DNA of 64,000 nt from assembly GCF_046480435.1 (NCBI RefSeq), contig NZ_PKGC01000013.1; one strand, written 5' to 3'. Positions 1 to 8,882 of this stretch are shown here, piece after piece. Numbering within the stretch: position 1 is the first letter of the stretch; every line of letters begins with the position of its first letter. The translations under genes and the position numbers were made by a program. The notes under the pieces were generated by a model, which saw nothing but the letters and a program-made list of their open reading frames with translations, did no database searches and was not told the DNA's origin. Source of the DNA: Limnospira platensis (GTDB lineage: Bacteria > Cyanobacteriota > Cyanobacteriia > Cyanobacteriales > Microcoleaceae).

Positions 1-398
1 ATAGTGGTGCAGTTAGGATTAGCAATAATCCCCTGATGATTAACTACTGCTTCTGGGTTCACTTCTGGCACCACCAGGGGAACTTGGGGGTCCATGCGGA
101 AGGCACTGGAGTTGTCCACTACCACCGCCCCTGCTGCTACGGCTTGGTGAGCCCATTGCTTAGAAGTAGAGCCTCCGGCGGAAGCTAATACCAAATCTAC
201 CCCATCAAAACTGCGATCGCCAACGGCTTCTACTGTGAGTTGCTCTCCTCGAAAACGGAGACTATTTCCGGCCGAACGGGGAGAAGCCAATAGCTTCAAC
301 TCCGACAGAGGAAAATCGCGACTTTCCAGCAATTCCAGCAACTCGGTTCCCACGGCCCCGGTCGCACCCAAAATAGCAACTCTATAGGATTTTGACAA
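1..398 (-). CDS. asd: Aspartate-semialdehyde dehydrogenase, N-terminal part (runs off the window)
   Basis: NADPH-dependent reduction of aspartyl phosphate to aspartate semialdehyde, a cytosolic step shared by lysine, threonine and methionine synthesis. The minus strand translates to an N-terminus with the Rossmann motif GATGAVG, then SAGGSTS, then VVDNSSAFRMD. At the very edge is NPNCTT, whose Cys is the family's catalytic nucleophile. About 132 residues are visible; the rest lies left of position 1. I chose the TTG at 398 because GGAGG sits 8 nt upstream. The in-frame GTG at 404 is only 2 nt from that Shine-Dalgarno. The gene is divergent from tig. Confidence 0.9.
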   Translation of the reverse strand, partial: MSKSYRVAILGATGAVGTELLELLESRDFPLSELKLLASPRSAGNSLRFRGEQLTVEAVGDRSFDGVDLVLASAGGSTSKQWAHQAVAAGAVVVDNSSAFRMDPQVPLVVPEVNPEAVVNHQGIIANPNCTT

Positions 399-754
399 AT
401 TCACTTCCTCCCGGAACTTTAGACAATCGATAATCTGAGAATCAATCAGAAATTTTAATAATATATAAGGCTAATCAGTCTTGTATCTATACTAAAGGCT
501 ATTATATCGGTAACTGTGACAGTTGATGTGACAGTCAATGGCGATCGCTACCCATTTCGAGCCATCTACTGATAGCATCAAATATTGGCTAGTCTATCAA
601 TTATAGTTCTCCAGAGTTAAAATTGTGGTACAGAAACAATGACACTACCATACCACGAACTGTCAGCATCTGGAACCAAATAGTCTGGGCCTACAACCCA
701 GACAGCAGTTTAGATAGCTCCCTTTCCTTAGTCCGCGCTTAAACAAGGTACATC
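399..754. other. Divergent asd/tig intergenic region
   Basis: There is no credible gene in these 356 bases. The stretch is AT-rich around 440-520 and holds one HIP1-type site near 541. A weak promoter candidate facing tig is TTGTAT (about 481-486), 16 nt, then TATATC. A leader hairpin is listed separately. Confidence 0.4.
683..703 (+). promoter_or_regulatory. Hairpin in the tig leader
   Basis: GTCTGGG (683-689) and CCCAGAC (697-703) form a perfect 7-bp stem around a 7-nt loop, about 50 nt before the tig start. No T-run follows, so it is not a classical terminator. It may act as a leader structure. Confidence 0.4.
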
Positions 755-2155
755 ATGAAAGTCACCCAGGAAAAACTTCCCGCCAGCCAGATTGGACTGG
801 ATATCGAAATTTCTCCAGAAATCTCCAAAAATGCCTATGAGAAGGTAATTAACCAATATGCTCGTTCTGCCAATATTCCTGGGTTCCGAAAAGGCAAAGT
901 CCCCCGCCATATCCTAGTCCAGCGACTAGGAGCCTCTAGGATTAAAGCAGCGGCTCTCGATGATTTGATGCAGGAATATTTCCCCAAAATCGTTGAAGAA
1001 GAAAAAATCCCGGCCATTGGCAGTTTTGAAGTAGTTGGCAATATTGAAGAACTCATCGAACAGTACGAACCTGGCCAACCCATCACCATCAAAGCGGCTG
1101 TAGATGTGGAACCAGAAGTTAAACTCAACAAGTACCAGGATTTTCAGGTCCAAGCTGAAGAGGTCAAATTTGATCCGCAGCAAGTTGATGAGATCCTCGA
1201 ACGTGAACGGGTGAAAATGGCAACCCTAGTCCCCGTAGAAAAACGACCCGCTCAAAAAGGTGATACCGCCTATGTGGACTTTAAGGGATACTTTACCCCC
1301 AAAGGAGCAACGGAACCCGAAGAAATTGAAGGGGGACAAGGTGATAACTACCAAGTGGAACTCACCGAAGGTCAGTTTATCCCCGGTTTTACCGAAGGCA
1401 TTGAAGGCATGAGTCCTGGGGAAACTAAAGAGCTAAACATTGAGTTTCCGGCTGACTATGGTAAACCGGAATTAGCTGGCTGTCCGGCAACCTTTACGAT
1501 TACTCTACTCGAACTCAAAGAAAAAGAGTTGCCAGAGTTGGATGATGATTTTGCGGCTGAAGTGAGCGAGTTTGAGACTTTGGCGGAACTACGCGAGTCC
1601 CTAGAAAAGCGTTTTCAGGAAGAAAAGGCCGAACAAACTACCTCTAATAAACACAAGGCTTTGGCTGAGGCTTTAGTGGCAGAAATGGAAGTGGAATTGC
1701 CGGAAACCCTGGTTAAGGAAGAAGTAGACCGCCTCTTGACTCAGCAGGCTATGCAGTTGAGTAATATGGGCATTGACCTTAAACAACTGTTTAACAGTGA
1801 AACTGTACCACGGATGCGAGAACATCTCCGCCCTGATGCGATCGCTCAACTCAAGGAAACTTTGGCTATCAAAGAAGTTGCTAAACAACAATCGATCACT
1901 GTCACCGAAGAGGAAATTCAGGCTAAGTGTGAAGAAATGATGGAGCAACTTCAAGGCCAAGAGGTGAACCCAGAGCGCCTACGCATGGTGGTTACTGATG
2001 ACCTGATTAGCAAAAAGACTTATCAGTGGATTGAAGAACATTCCACCATTGAATTAGTCCCTGAAGGTACTTTAACCCCAGAGGAAGAAGAACCAGAAGA
2101 TTCAGAAGATTCAGAAGAAGTGGTCGTCGCTGAAGCTGAAGTCGTTACCGACTAG
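755..2155 (+). CDS. tig: Trigger factor (ribosome-associated chaperone/PPIase)
   Basis: Binds nascent chains at the ribosome exit tunnel and assists folding. At 466 residues it is normal to slightly long for the family. The N-terminal ribosome-binding domain carries the signature GFRKGKVPR near residue 45, where GFRxGKxP is the L23 contact loop. A central FKBP-type domain (roughly 165-250) contains GDTAYVDFKGY and FIPGFTEGIEGM. A helical C-terminal chaperone domain follows, ending in a very acidic tail (EEEEPEDSEDSEE), common in cyanobacterial versions. It is followed by clpP and clpX on the same strand, the conserved tig-clpP-clpX order, so co-expression is likely. Confidence 0.97.
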   Translation: MKVTQEKLPASQIGLDIEISPEISKNAYEKVINQYARSANIPGFRKGKVPRHILVQRLGASRIKAAALDDLMQEYFPKIVEEEKIPAIGSFEVVGNIEELIEQYEPGQPITIKAAVDVEPEVKLNKYQDFQVQAEEVKFDPQQVDEILERERVKMATLVPVEKRPAQKGDTAYVDFKGYFTPKGATEPEEIEGGQGDNYQVELTEGQFIPGFTEGIEGMSPGETKELNIEFPADYGKPELAGCPATFTITLLELKEKELPELDDDFAAEVSEFETLAELRESLEKRFQEEKAEQTTSNKHKALAEALVAEMEVELPETLVKEEVDRLLTQQAMQLSNMGIDLKQLFNSETVPRMREHLRPDAIAQLKETLAIKEVAKQQSITVTEEEIQAKCEEMMEQLQGQEVNPERLRMVVTDDLISKKTYQWIEEHSTIELVPEGTLTPEEEEPEDSEDSEEVVVAEAEVVTD

Positions 2156-2347
2156 CTATTTGACCACCAGTGGGATCGGGTGTCAAAATTTCCAAAAAGC
2201 GCTAACATGGAGTGGGGGAAAGAAAGGCGATCGCACTAATTTTAAGTCGGTTGATCTGTTCTTCTCCCCCAACAATTGCCCTGGCGTTTCCCTAAAATTT
2301 CCAATTAACTGTAGAAACAACCATAAGATTAAACTACCATCCGCTTT

Positions 2348-3061
2348 ATGATGATCTCTGAGTATTCCCGCGATTCCATTGGCAGCACCCGTAACAGCCA
2401 TATAATTAGTGGTTCACAACCAGTTACTATTAACTCATCCGCTGCGGGTGTCATTCCCATGGTAGTTGAACAGTCGGGAATGGGAGAAAGGGCTTTTGAC
2501 CTCTATTCCCGTCTCCTACGCGATCGCATTATTTTTCTGGGAACACCCATTGACGATGAAGTAGCCAATGCCGTAAGCGCCCAAATGTTGTTTTTGGAAT
2601 CAGAAGATCCCGAAAAAGATATCCAACTTTACATCAACTCCCCTGGCGGTTCAGTCACCGCAGGTATGGGAATTTACGACACCATGCAACAAATTCGCCC
2701 CGATGTGGTGACTATATGTTATGGATTGGCGGCAAGTATGGGTGCATTTCTCCTCGCTTCCGGTACCGCTGGCAAGCGAATGTCCTTACCTAGTTCTCGA
2801 ATTATGATTCACCAACCCCTAGGCGGCGCTCAAGGACAGGCAATAGACATAGAAATTCAAGCCAAAGAAATTCTCTATCACAAGCACACCCTTAATACAC
2901 TCTTAGCCAAACATACAGGGCAACCCATAGAGCGCATTAATGCTGATACCGAAAGAGACTTTTTTATGTCCGCCGCCGAAGCTCAAGAATATGGTCTAAT
3001 AGATCAAGTGATCCTAAAACAGAATCTTCCGGTTCCCGGAGAATCTGTTAGCGCAACATAA
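2348..3061 (+). CDS. clpP: ATP-dependent Clp protease proteolytic subunit
   Basis: Serine peptidase chamber of the Clp protease; it works with ClpX, encoded 12 nt downstream. From the ATG at 2348 the catalytic triad is Ser130 (GLAASMG), His155 (MIHQPLGG) and Asp204 (TERDFF). This spacing is identical to the E. coli Ser97/His122/Asp171 set, shifted by 33. The roughly 37 residues before the conserved VIPMVVEQ are not usual ClpP sequence. An in-frame ATG at 2459 would give a protein of normal length, about 200 aa. The long form could be a propeptide or a wrong start. The 190-bp gap after tig may contain its own promoter. Confidence 0.95.
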   Translation: MMISEYSRDSIGSTRNSHIISGSQPVTINSSAAGVIPMVVEQSGMGERAFDLYSRLLRDRIIFLGTPIDDEVANAVSAQMLFLESEDPEKDIQLYINSPGGSVTAGMGIYDTMQQIRPDVVTICYGLAASMGAFLLASGTAGKRMSLPSSRIMIHQPLGGAQGQAIDIEIQAKEILYHKHTLNTLLAKHTGQPIERINADTERDFFMSAAEAQEYGLIDQVILKQNLPVPGESVSAT

Positions 3062-3073
3062 AACGAGGCAATT

Positions 3074-4411
3074 ATGTCCAAGTACGACTCCCATTTGAAG
3101 TGTTCCTTCTGTGGCAAGTCCCAGGAGCAGGTTCGCAAGTTAATTGCCGGGCCAGGAGTCTACATCTGCGATGAATGCGTGGAACTGTGTAACGAAATTT
3201 TGGACGAGGAGCTATTTGATACCAATTCAGCTCCTCCTACACCCCAGGCCAAGCGCCCCCAAGCAGCCCCCACCTCTAAACGTCGCAACACTCCCAGCCG
3301 AGTCGCCTTAAATCAAATTCCTAAACCTAGGGAAATTAAGGCCTACCTAGATCATCATGTCATTGGTCAGGATGATGCCAAAAAAGTGCTATCAGTGGCT
3401 GTTTACAACCACTACAAGCGTCTAGGCTTTATCCCAGGTCATAGACAGGGTGATGATCAGATCGAACTGCAAAAATCCAATATTTTGCTAATTGGTCCCA
3501 CTGGGTGCGGTAAAACTCTATTGGCGGAAACTCTGGCTAAAATGCTTGATGTTCCCTTTGCGGTCGCTGACGCTACCACCCTCACTGAGGCGGGCTATGT
3601 TGGGGAAGATGTAGAAAATATCCTCCTGCGACTCCTACAAGTGGCTGATTTTGATGTGGAAGAAGCACAGCGCGGCATTGTCTACATCGATGAGATTGAT
3701 AAAATTGCCCGTAAGAGCGAAAATCCCTCCATTACTAGAGATGTCTCCGGTGAAGGTGTCCAGCAAGCCTTATTAAAAATGCTGGAGGGAACTACTGCTA
3801 ATGTTCCTCCCCAAGGCGGTCGTAAGCATCCTTATCAAGATTGCATTCAGATTGATACTAGCAACATCCTATTTGTTTGTGGCGGCGCTTTTGTGGGCCT
3901 GGAAAAAATTATTGAGCAAAGAAGCGGTAAAAAGTCCATGGGCTTTGTCCGCTCCGGCGAAGAAGTGACCCCAGAACAAAAAGACACAGAAGCTCTCAAG
4001 GGTATTGAACCTAATGATTTGGTCAAGTTTGGCTTAATTCCAGAGTTGATCGGTCGTATTCCTATGGTGGCGGTTCTCGATCCTCTCGATGAGAAAACTT
4101 TGATGTCAATTCTCACCGAACCTCGCAGCGCTTTGGTCAAACAATACCAAAAATTGCTGCGTATGGATAATGTGCATCTGGAGTTTGAACCTGACGCTAT
4201 TCAGGCGATCGCCAGAGAAGCCTTCCGCCGTAAAACTGGCGCTCGTGCTTTGCGCGGTATCGTGGAAGAGTTGATGCTAGATGTTATGTATGAACTGCCT
4301 TCGCGTAAAGATGTCAAACGATGTCTGGTTACTCAGGCAATGGTTGAGAAGCGATCGACTGCTGAGTTGCTCGTTCATCCTTCCTCATTACCTAAGCCCG
4401 AATCGGCTTAA
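3074..4411 (+). CDS. clpX: ATP-dependent Clp protease ATP-binding subunit ClpX
   Basis: AAA+ unfoldase that feeds substrates to ClpP in the cytosol. At 445 residues it is of usual length. The N-terminal zinc-binding domain has CSFCGKS followed by ICDECVELC (four Cys). A Pro/Ala-rich linker leads to the AAA+ core with Walker A GPTGCGKT, Walker B GIVYIDEIDKIA, the pore loop GYVGEDV and the arginine-finger region LIGRIP. The C-terminal domain carries KTGARALRGI. GAGG lies about 6 nt before the ATG. It forms the last gene of tig-clpP-clpX. Confidence 0.97.
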   Translation: MSKYDSHLKCSFCGKSQEQVRKLIAGPGVYICDECVELCNEILDEELFDTNSAPPTPQAKRPQAAPTSKRRNTPSRVALNQIPKPREIKAYLDHHVIGQDDAKKVLSVAVYNHYKRLGFIPGHRQGDDQIELQKSNILLIGPTGCGKTLLAETLAKMLDVPFAVADATTLTEAGYVGEDVENILLRLLQVADFDVEEAQRGIVYIDEIDKIARKSENPSITRDVSGEGVQQALLKMLEGTTANVPPQGGRKHPYQDCIQIDTSNILFVCGGAFVGLEKIIEQRSGKKSMGFVRSGEEVTPEQKDTEALKGIEPNDLVKFGLIPELIGRIPMVAVLDPLDEKTLMSILTEPRSALVKQYQKLLRMDNVHLEFEPDAIQAIAREAFRRKTGARALRGIVEELMLDVMYELPSRKDVKRCLVTQAMVEKRSTAELLVHPSSLPKPESA

Positions 4412-4560
4412 TCTCCCTCTCTGGTTTAAGGAAGATCAAAAAATGAGTTCTTTAACCTAACTCGAATTGGCTTCCTTACAGGGTGTCCCTACCCTAATTT
4501 CCGGCTTGGGATAAGTTTTGCTAATCTTTACCCCCGCAACAGTTTTCAAATTCCAAAGAT

Positions 4561-4797
4561 TGTTAAGAATTATTACAATTTTATTGCTAATTACTTGCAA
4601 AAGGTTGACGAAATTATAGGGGTTGTAGTACCATCAGAGAAATAGCACCCAAGGCGTTGTTGTGTCTACTGCCAAAAATAGAGGCTAAAACCCTCATTGC
4701 GTGGCAGATTCGATTATTTTCTGAGGATATTTTAAAACTGGCGATGCACGAGTTTTCAGTGATTTAGGGTCCGTCCCAGTTTACCCTCTTGACAAAA
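4561..4797 (+). repeat. Conserved 237-nt non-coding element, copy A (candidate sRNA or leader)
   Basis: Read on plus, this stretch aligns nearly end to end with the minus strand of 19040-19277; the two copies run 237 and 238 nt. Shared blocks, in order, are TGTTAAGA, TTGACG-N18-TANCAT, GTGTCT, CAAAAATA, a GAGG/CCTC hairpin, CTGGCGATRCACGAGTTTT, and a final TTGACAAAA at equal spacing. TTGACG (4605-4610) and TACCAT (4629-4634), 18 nt apart, resemble a cyanobacterial SigA promoter. There is no conserved reading frame. It could be a small RNA gene family or a duplicated promoter-leader. Copy A lies upstream of the LCIB-like gene at 4880. Confidence 0.7.
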
Positions 4798-4818
4798 AAC
4801 CCAATTTGTGCATAGACT
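4789..4818 (+). promoter_or_regulatory. Possible promoter of the LCIB-like gene
   Basis: A perfect TTGACA (4789-4794) is followed 16 nt later by CATAGA, or 18 nt later by TAGACT. This lies about 60 nt before the ATG at 4880. The same TTGACAAAA also ends copy B of the repeated element, so its meaning is uncertain. Confidence 0.4.
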
Positions 4819-4879
4819 CAGACAGCCATAATCCCCAAAATTTAGTTAGCACTCCCCAAACCTATAATTTTTAGCACTG

Positions 4880-5602
4880 ATGAATATTAACTACCTTGAT
4901 AGTTTACGCGACGAAATATTACAGGCAGTTGATGGGTATGACTCAAATACAAATCCGGTGTTTCATGAAACCATGAGGAAGCATTTTCCGGGCAGTTTAC
5001 CGATGAAAGATTATATAAAAAAGACCTATATTGAACTGAAAAATTATGGCTTTGAAACCGGAAAAACCATTGGTATGGTCGCGATTTTTCGGGATGAAAT
5101 CACCGATATTTTAATGGATGAAGTCATCAAATATTGGGGTAAAACCTTTTTTGATAATATTCGGCGATTTACATTTTATGCAATGCCACATATTGCTATT
5201 TCCAAAAATGGAGAAATCGGCAAAGTTTATCGGTCGGGAATAGATAAGGCTTCCCATGCTTGTGGTGCTTTAGAAGCAATTGTTAAGGAGTTAGAATCTG
5301 GTTGTCTGCAATTAATGACTGATATGCAGGATATTGAGCAATCTATCATCCGTCAAAAAAACATTTCGGCGCTGAAATATGGCGACAAACCGAATCTAGT
5401 AGAAATGACGCAGTTAGCCAGTAAAATCATTTCAGAAGATGTAGAGAAGTTGTTATCTTCGGTGGATAATTCCCTGTTTAACTATGCGGTGATGACTGGG
5501 ATTCAGATTCATGGTCCCATGGATACTCATTGGATTTACCCCCAAGATTTTTATGTGGTGAGTTCCCAGTTACCAGGAGGCAAGAAAAACCTATCTTTAT
5601 AG
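4880..5602 (+). CDS. LCIB-like protein (limiting-CO2-inducible B/C, beta-CA-fold family)
   Basis: 240 residues. The pattern PHIAISKNGEIGKVYR followed by ASHACGALEA matches, from memory, the LCIB/LCIC family, which has a beta-carbonic-anhydrase fold and acts in algal CO2 concentration. His in PHIAI and Cys in ACGAL fit the positions of two of its three zinc ligands. The block GMVAIFRDEITD matches the strand where active members carry Cys in a C-x-D-E motif. Here that residue is Phe (FRDE), so metal binding or catalysis may be lost. No signal peptide is seen and the Shine-Dalgarno is poor. The family assignment rests on motifs only; if it is wrong, the gene is a conserved hypothetical. It is monocistronic and convergent with gyrB. 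Confidence 0.6.
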   Translation: MNINYLDSLRDEILQAVDGYDSNTNPVFHETMRKHFPGSLPMKDYIKKTYIELKNYGFETGKTIGMVAIFRDEITDILMDEVIKYWGKTFFDNIRRFTFYAMPHIAISKNGEIGKVYRSGIDKASHACGALEAIVKELESGCLQLMTDMQDIEQSIIRQKNISALKYGDKPNLVEMTQLASKIISEDVEKLLSSVDNSLFNYAVMTGIQIHGPMDTHWIYPQDFYVVSSQLPGGKKNLSL

Positions 5603-5710
5603 GATTATAGCAGAACGGTTAACGCACCGATTAACTGGAAAGAACTGATGCGATCGCCTTTAAAAACCCATTTAAAAACTCAGCACATCAGTTCTCAGGT
5701 AGCGCCAAAA

Positions 5711-7648
5711 TTAGATATCCAAATCAGTGATATCCAAACGAGGAGCATGATCCTCAATAAACTGGCGACGAGGCGCAACCCGATCGCCCATTAACACAGT
5801 AAAGATGTGATCAGCCTCCGCCGCATCCTCAATTTCCACCCGTTTAATGCTGCGAGTTTCCGGGTTCATAGTTGTATCCCAGAGTTGATTGGGCATCATT
5901 TCCCCCAACCCCTTAAACCGTTGGATGGTGTAATTAGCATTATCGGGGAACTCAGCCAATTGTTGCTGCAATTGTTGCTCATTATAGCAATAGTAGTGAT
6001 TGCGTCCCCGTTCCACCTTATAAAGAGGCGGACAGGCGATATAAATAAAACCCTGAGCAACCAACTCTCGCTGATAGCGATAGAAAAAGGTTAACAGCAA
6101 AGTCCGAATATGAGCCCCATCAACATCAGCATCAGTCATAATGATGACCTTGTGATAGCGCAACTGAGACGAGTCAAACTCTTCGCCCTTAATACCCAAT
6201 CCCAAAGCCGTAATTAGTGATTGAATCTCATTATTTTTATAGATTTTCGCATCATCAGTTTTCTCAATGTTCAGAATCTTACCACGCAGGGGTAAAATCG
6301 CTTGAGTACGGCGATCGCGTCCTTGTTTAGCGCTACCACCCGCACTATCTCCCTCAACCAAAAAGATTTCCGACTCTTCCGGGTCACGGCTGCTACAGTC
6401 TGCCAACTTTCCTGGTAACGGAGAAGATTCTAACACCGATTTGCGGCGTACCAAATCCCGCGCGCGCCGTGCTGCTTCCGCCGCCTTAAAAGCCTGAATA
6501 GCTTTTTCTAAAATGGCATCAGCCACATTAGGGTTAAAATCGAGAAACTCAGTCAGAACCTCTCCCACCAGGGAATCGACAATTCCGCGAACTTCGGTAT
6601 TTCCCAGCTTGGTTTTAGTTTGTCCCTCAAATTCCGGGTCAGGAACCTTAACAGAAATCACCCCAGTCAAACCTTCCCGGACATTTTCCCCTCCCAGGTT
6701 AGGCTCATTATCCTTTATTTTATTGCGCTTACGAGCGATCGCATTCATGGTGCGAGTCAGCACAGTTTTCAGCCCTTCCAAATGGGTACCACCATCAACG
6801 GTGCGGATATTGTTAGCAAAACCCAAAATCGTATCGCTGTAGGCATCAACACACCACTGTAGAGCCACTTCCACCTGAACATTATTGCGTTCACCAGACA
6901 CATAAATAGTATCCTCGTGGAGAGCCTGCTTTTCCCGGTTCATGTAGGTAACATATTCCTTAATCCCCCCCTCGTAACAGTAACTCTCAACCTTAGCCTC
7001 TTCCCGTTTGAGTAACTCCAGCCTGTTATCCGTGAGAGTAATGCGTACCCCCGCATTCAGATAAGCCAGTTCCCTTAAACGGCTGGCAATGGTATCATAT
7101 TCAAACTCTATCCCCGTGGTGAAAATCTTGGTATCGGGTTTAAAACAGACAGAAGTTCCCGTTTGGCTTTCTTTGCTAGAGTGTTCCTCTAGTTCTGTCA
7201 CCGGAACCCCTCGCTCATAACGTTGAACGTATCGTTTGTGGTCTCGTAATACTGTTACTTCCACCCATTCCGATAAAGCGTTCACAACGGAGATACCCAC
7301 CCCGTGTAAGCCGCCTGATACCTTATAGCCACCACCGCCGAACTTTCCTCCGGCATGGAGAACAGTCATTACGGTTTCTAGGGCTGATCTGCCAGTTTTA
7401 GAGTGGGTGTCAATGGGGATACCTCGGCCATCGTCAGTTACTCTGACGGAGTTATCTGGGTTGATATCAACTTCGATGTGGGTGCAATAGCCAGCTAACG
7501 CCTCATCAACGGAGTTATCAACAACCTCATAAACTAAGTGGTGAAGGCCGCGCGGTCCGGTAGAACCAATATACATCCCCGGACGTTTGCGGACTGCTTC
7601 AAGACCTTCAAGAACTTGGATCTGGTCTGCTGAGTACGTGCTGGTCAT
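5711..7648 (-). CDS. gyrB: DNA gyrase subunit B
   Basis: ATPase and TOPRIM subunit of the type II topoisomerase that introduces negative supercoils. At 645 residues it has normal length. The GHKL ATPase N-terminus shows VDNSVDEALAGYC, VTDDGRGIPID and GLHGVGISVVNALS. The transducer domain follows. The TOPRIM domain has EGDSAGGSAKQGRDR, PLRGKILNIEK and the metal site MTDADVDGAHIRTL. The C-terminus has RFKGLGEMMPNQLW. EGDSAGGSAKQGRDR and the 'RRTQAILPLRG' continuation favour GyrB over ParE. It is divergent from miaA across a 120-bp gap. Confidence 0.97.
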   Translation of the reverse strand: MTSTYSADQIQVLEGLEAVRKRPGMYIGSTGPRGLHHLVYEVVDNSVDEALAGYCTHIEVDINPDNSVRVTDDGRGIPIDTHSKTGRSALETVMTVLHAGGKFGGGGYKVSGGLHGVGISVVNALSEWVEVTVLRDHKRYVQRYERGVPVTELEEHSSKESQTGTSVCFKPDTKIFTTGIEFEYDTIASRLRELAYLNAGVRITLTDNRLELLKREEAKVESYCYEGGIKEYVTYMNREKQALHEDTIYVSGERNNVQVEVALQWCVDAYSDTILGFANNIRTVDGGTHLEGLKTVLTRTMNAIARKRNKIKDNEPNLGGENVREGLTGVISVKVPDPEFEGQTKTKLGNTEVRGIVDSLVGEVLTEFLDFNPNVADAILEKAIQAFKAAEAARRARDLVRRKSVLESSPLPGKLADCSSRDPEESEIFLVEGDSAGGSAKQGRDRRTQAILPLRGKILNIEKTDDAKIYKNNEIQSLITALGLGIKGEEFDSSQLRYHKVIIMTDADVDGAHIRTLLLTFFYRYQRELVAQGFIYIACPPLYKVERGRNHYYCYNEQQLQQQLAEFPDNANYTIQRFKGLGEMMPNQLWDTTMNPETRSIKRVEIEDAAEADHIFTVLMGDRVAPRRQFIEDHAPRLDITDLDI

Positions 7649-7769
7649 CTAAAAACTGCTCCAATAATGGCGCTGAAGCCCTGGGGCCTCAAAAATGATA
7701 AATATAGCCAAAATTGTAACACAAAAGGGTTATAGACGAGATTAGGGTAGGCTAAATTGAAGTTTTGAT

Positions 7770-8735
7770 ATGGGATGGACAAATACTAGAATCGATGATG
7801 ATCAACTTTTCACTCCTCCAACTGGGGTGATTGTGGTTTGTGGTGCGACAGCCACCGGAAAATCCGGGTTAGCCCTAACCTTGGCTAAACGCCTGGAAAC
7901 AGTGATTATCAGCGCCGACTCACGCCAAGTATACCGGGAGTTTGACATCGGAACTGCTAAACCTACTTTAGCAGAAAGGGAACAAGTCCCCCATTATCTG
8001 ATTGATATCTGCGATCCGACCGAAACCCTAACTTTAGCAGATTATCAGGATCGGGCTAATCAGTTAATCAGCCAATCCGATATATTAGCGGGACCGGGTA
8101 AGCCTTTACTTCTGGTGGGAGGAACAGGGTTATATATTAAGGCGATCGCCGCTGGTTTGAAAATTCCCAGAGTTCCACCACACCCCCAATTGCGATCGCA
8201 ACTCACAGCTTTGGGTCAACCTTTCGCATACAGTATGTTACAGCAGGTTGATCCTATCGCCGCCCAAAAAATTCACCCCAATGATGCTGTACGCACCCTC
8301 AGAGGTTTAGAAGTTTATTATGTCACCGGACAAACCATCTCAGCCCAACAAGGGGAAAACCCGCCTAATTACCCGATTTTGCAGTTAGGTCTAACCTGTC
8401 AAGACCCACTCACCCTCACCCGGCGGATCTGCGATCGCACTGAGGCTATGATAGAATCAGGCTTGGTGGCGGAAGTGCAAAGTTTAGGCGATCGCTACGG
8501 TCAAGATTTACCCCTATTGAAAACTTTAGGCTATCAGGAGATTAGTCAATACCTAGCTGGCGATATTACCCTCGCCGCCGCCAAGGACTTGACAGTTTTG
8601 CATACTCGCCAATTTGCTAAACGACAAAATACCTGGTTTAAGGCTATTCCTCAAATTCACTGGTTTGATGCTGATAGTACCAACTTAGTAGACCAAGTTT
8701 GGGAAACCATTAACCGTTTTTTAACTCATCATTAA
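7770..8735 (+). CDS. miaA: tRNA dimethylallyltransferase
   Basis: Transfers a dimethylallyl group to A37 of tRNAs reading UNN codons, in the cytosol. At 321 residues it is typical in size. It has the P-loop GATATGKSGLA and, directly after, the family signature SADSRQVYREFDIGTAKP. LLVGGTGLYIKAI follows at about residue 110. The C-terminal TRQFAKRQNTWF is the usual end of the substrate-binding region. Several HIP1 sites lie inside the gene. Confidence 0.96.
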   Translation: MGWTNTRIDDDQLFTPPTGVIVVCGATATGKSGLALTLAKRLETVIISADSRQVYREFDIGTAKPTLAEREQVPHYLIDICDPTETLTLADYQDRANQLISQSDILAGPGKPLLLVGGTGLYIKAIAAGLKIPRVPPHPQLRSQLTALGQPFAYSMLQQVDPIAAQKIHPNDAVRTLRGLEVYYVTGQTISAQQGENPPNYPILQLGLTCQDPLTLTRRICDRTEAMIESGLVAEVQSLGDRYGQDLPLLKTLGYQEISQYLAGDITLAAAKDLTVLHTRQFAKRQNTWFKAIPQIHWFDADSTNLVDQVWETINRFLTHH

Positions 8736-8882
8736 CCTACACAGATTAAATCTCCCCACTGACCCTAACTAGAGGATAAATGAGGAGTAACTTGGAAAAC
8801 AAGGAGAGAATCATATCCCTCCCTGTATTCTATCACAAGTTAGTTAGTTTAGTGTTGGGCAGACAGATTACCCACTCACCAA

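Noticed and set aside
2160..2351. 63-codon ORF between tig and clpP
   Set aside because: No Shine-Dalgarno and no recognisable features; it fills the intergenic leader of clpP.
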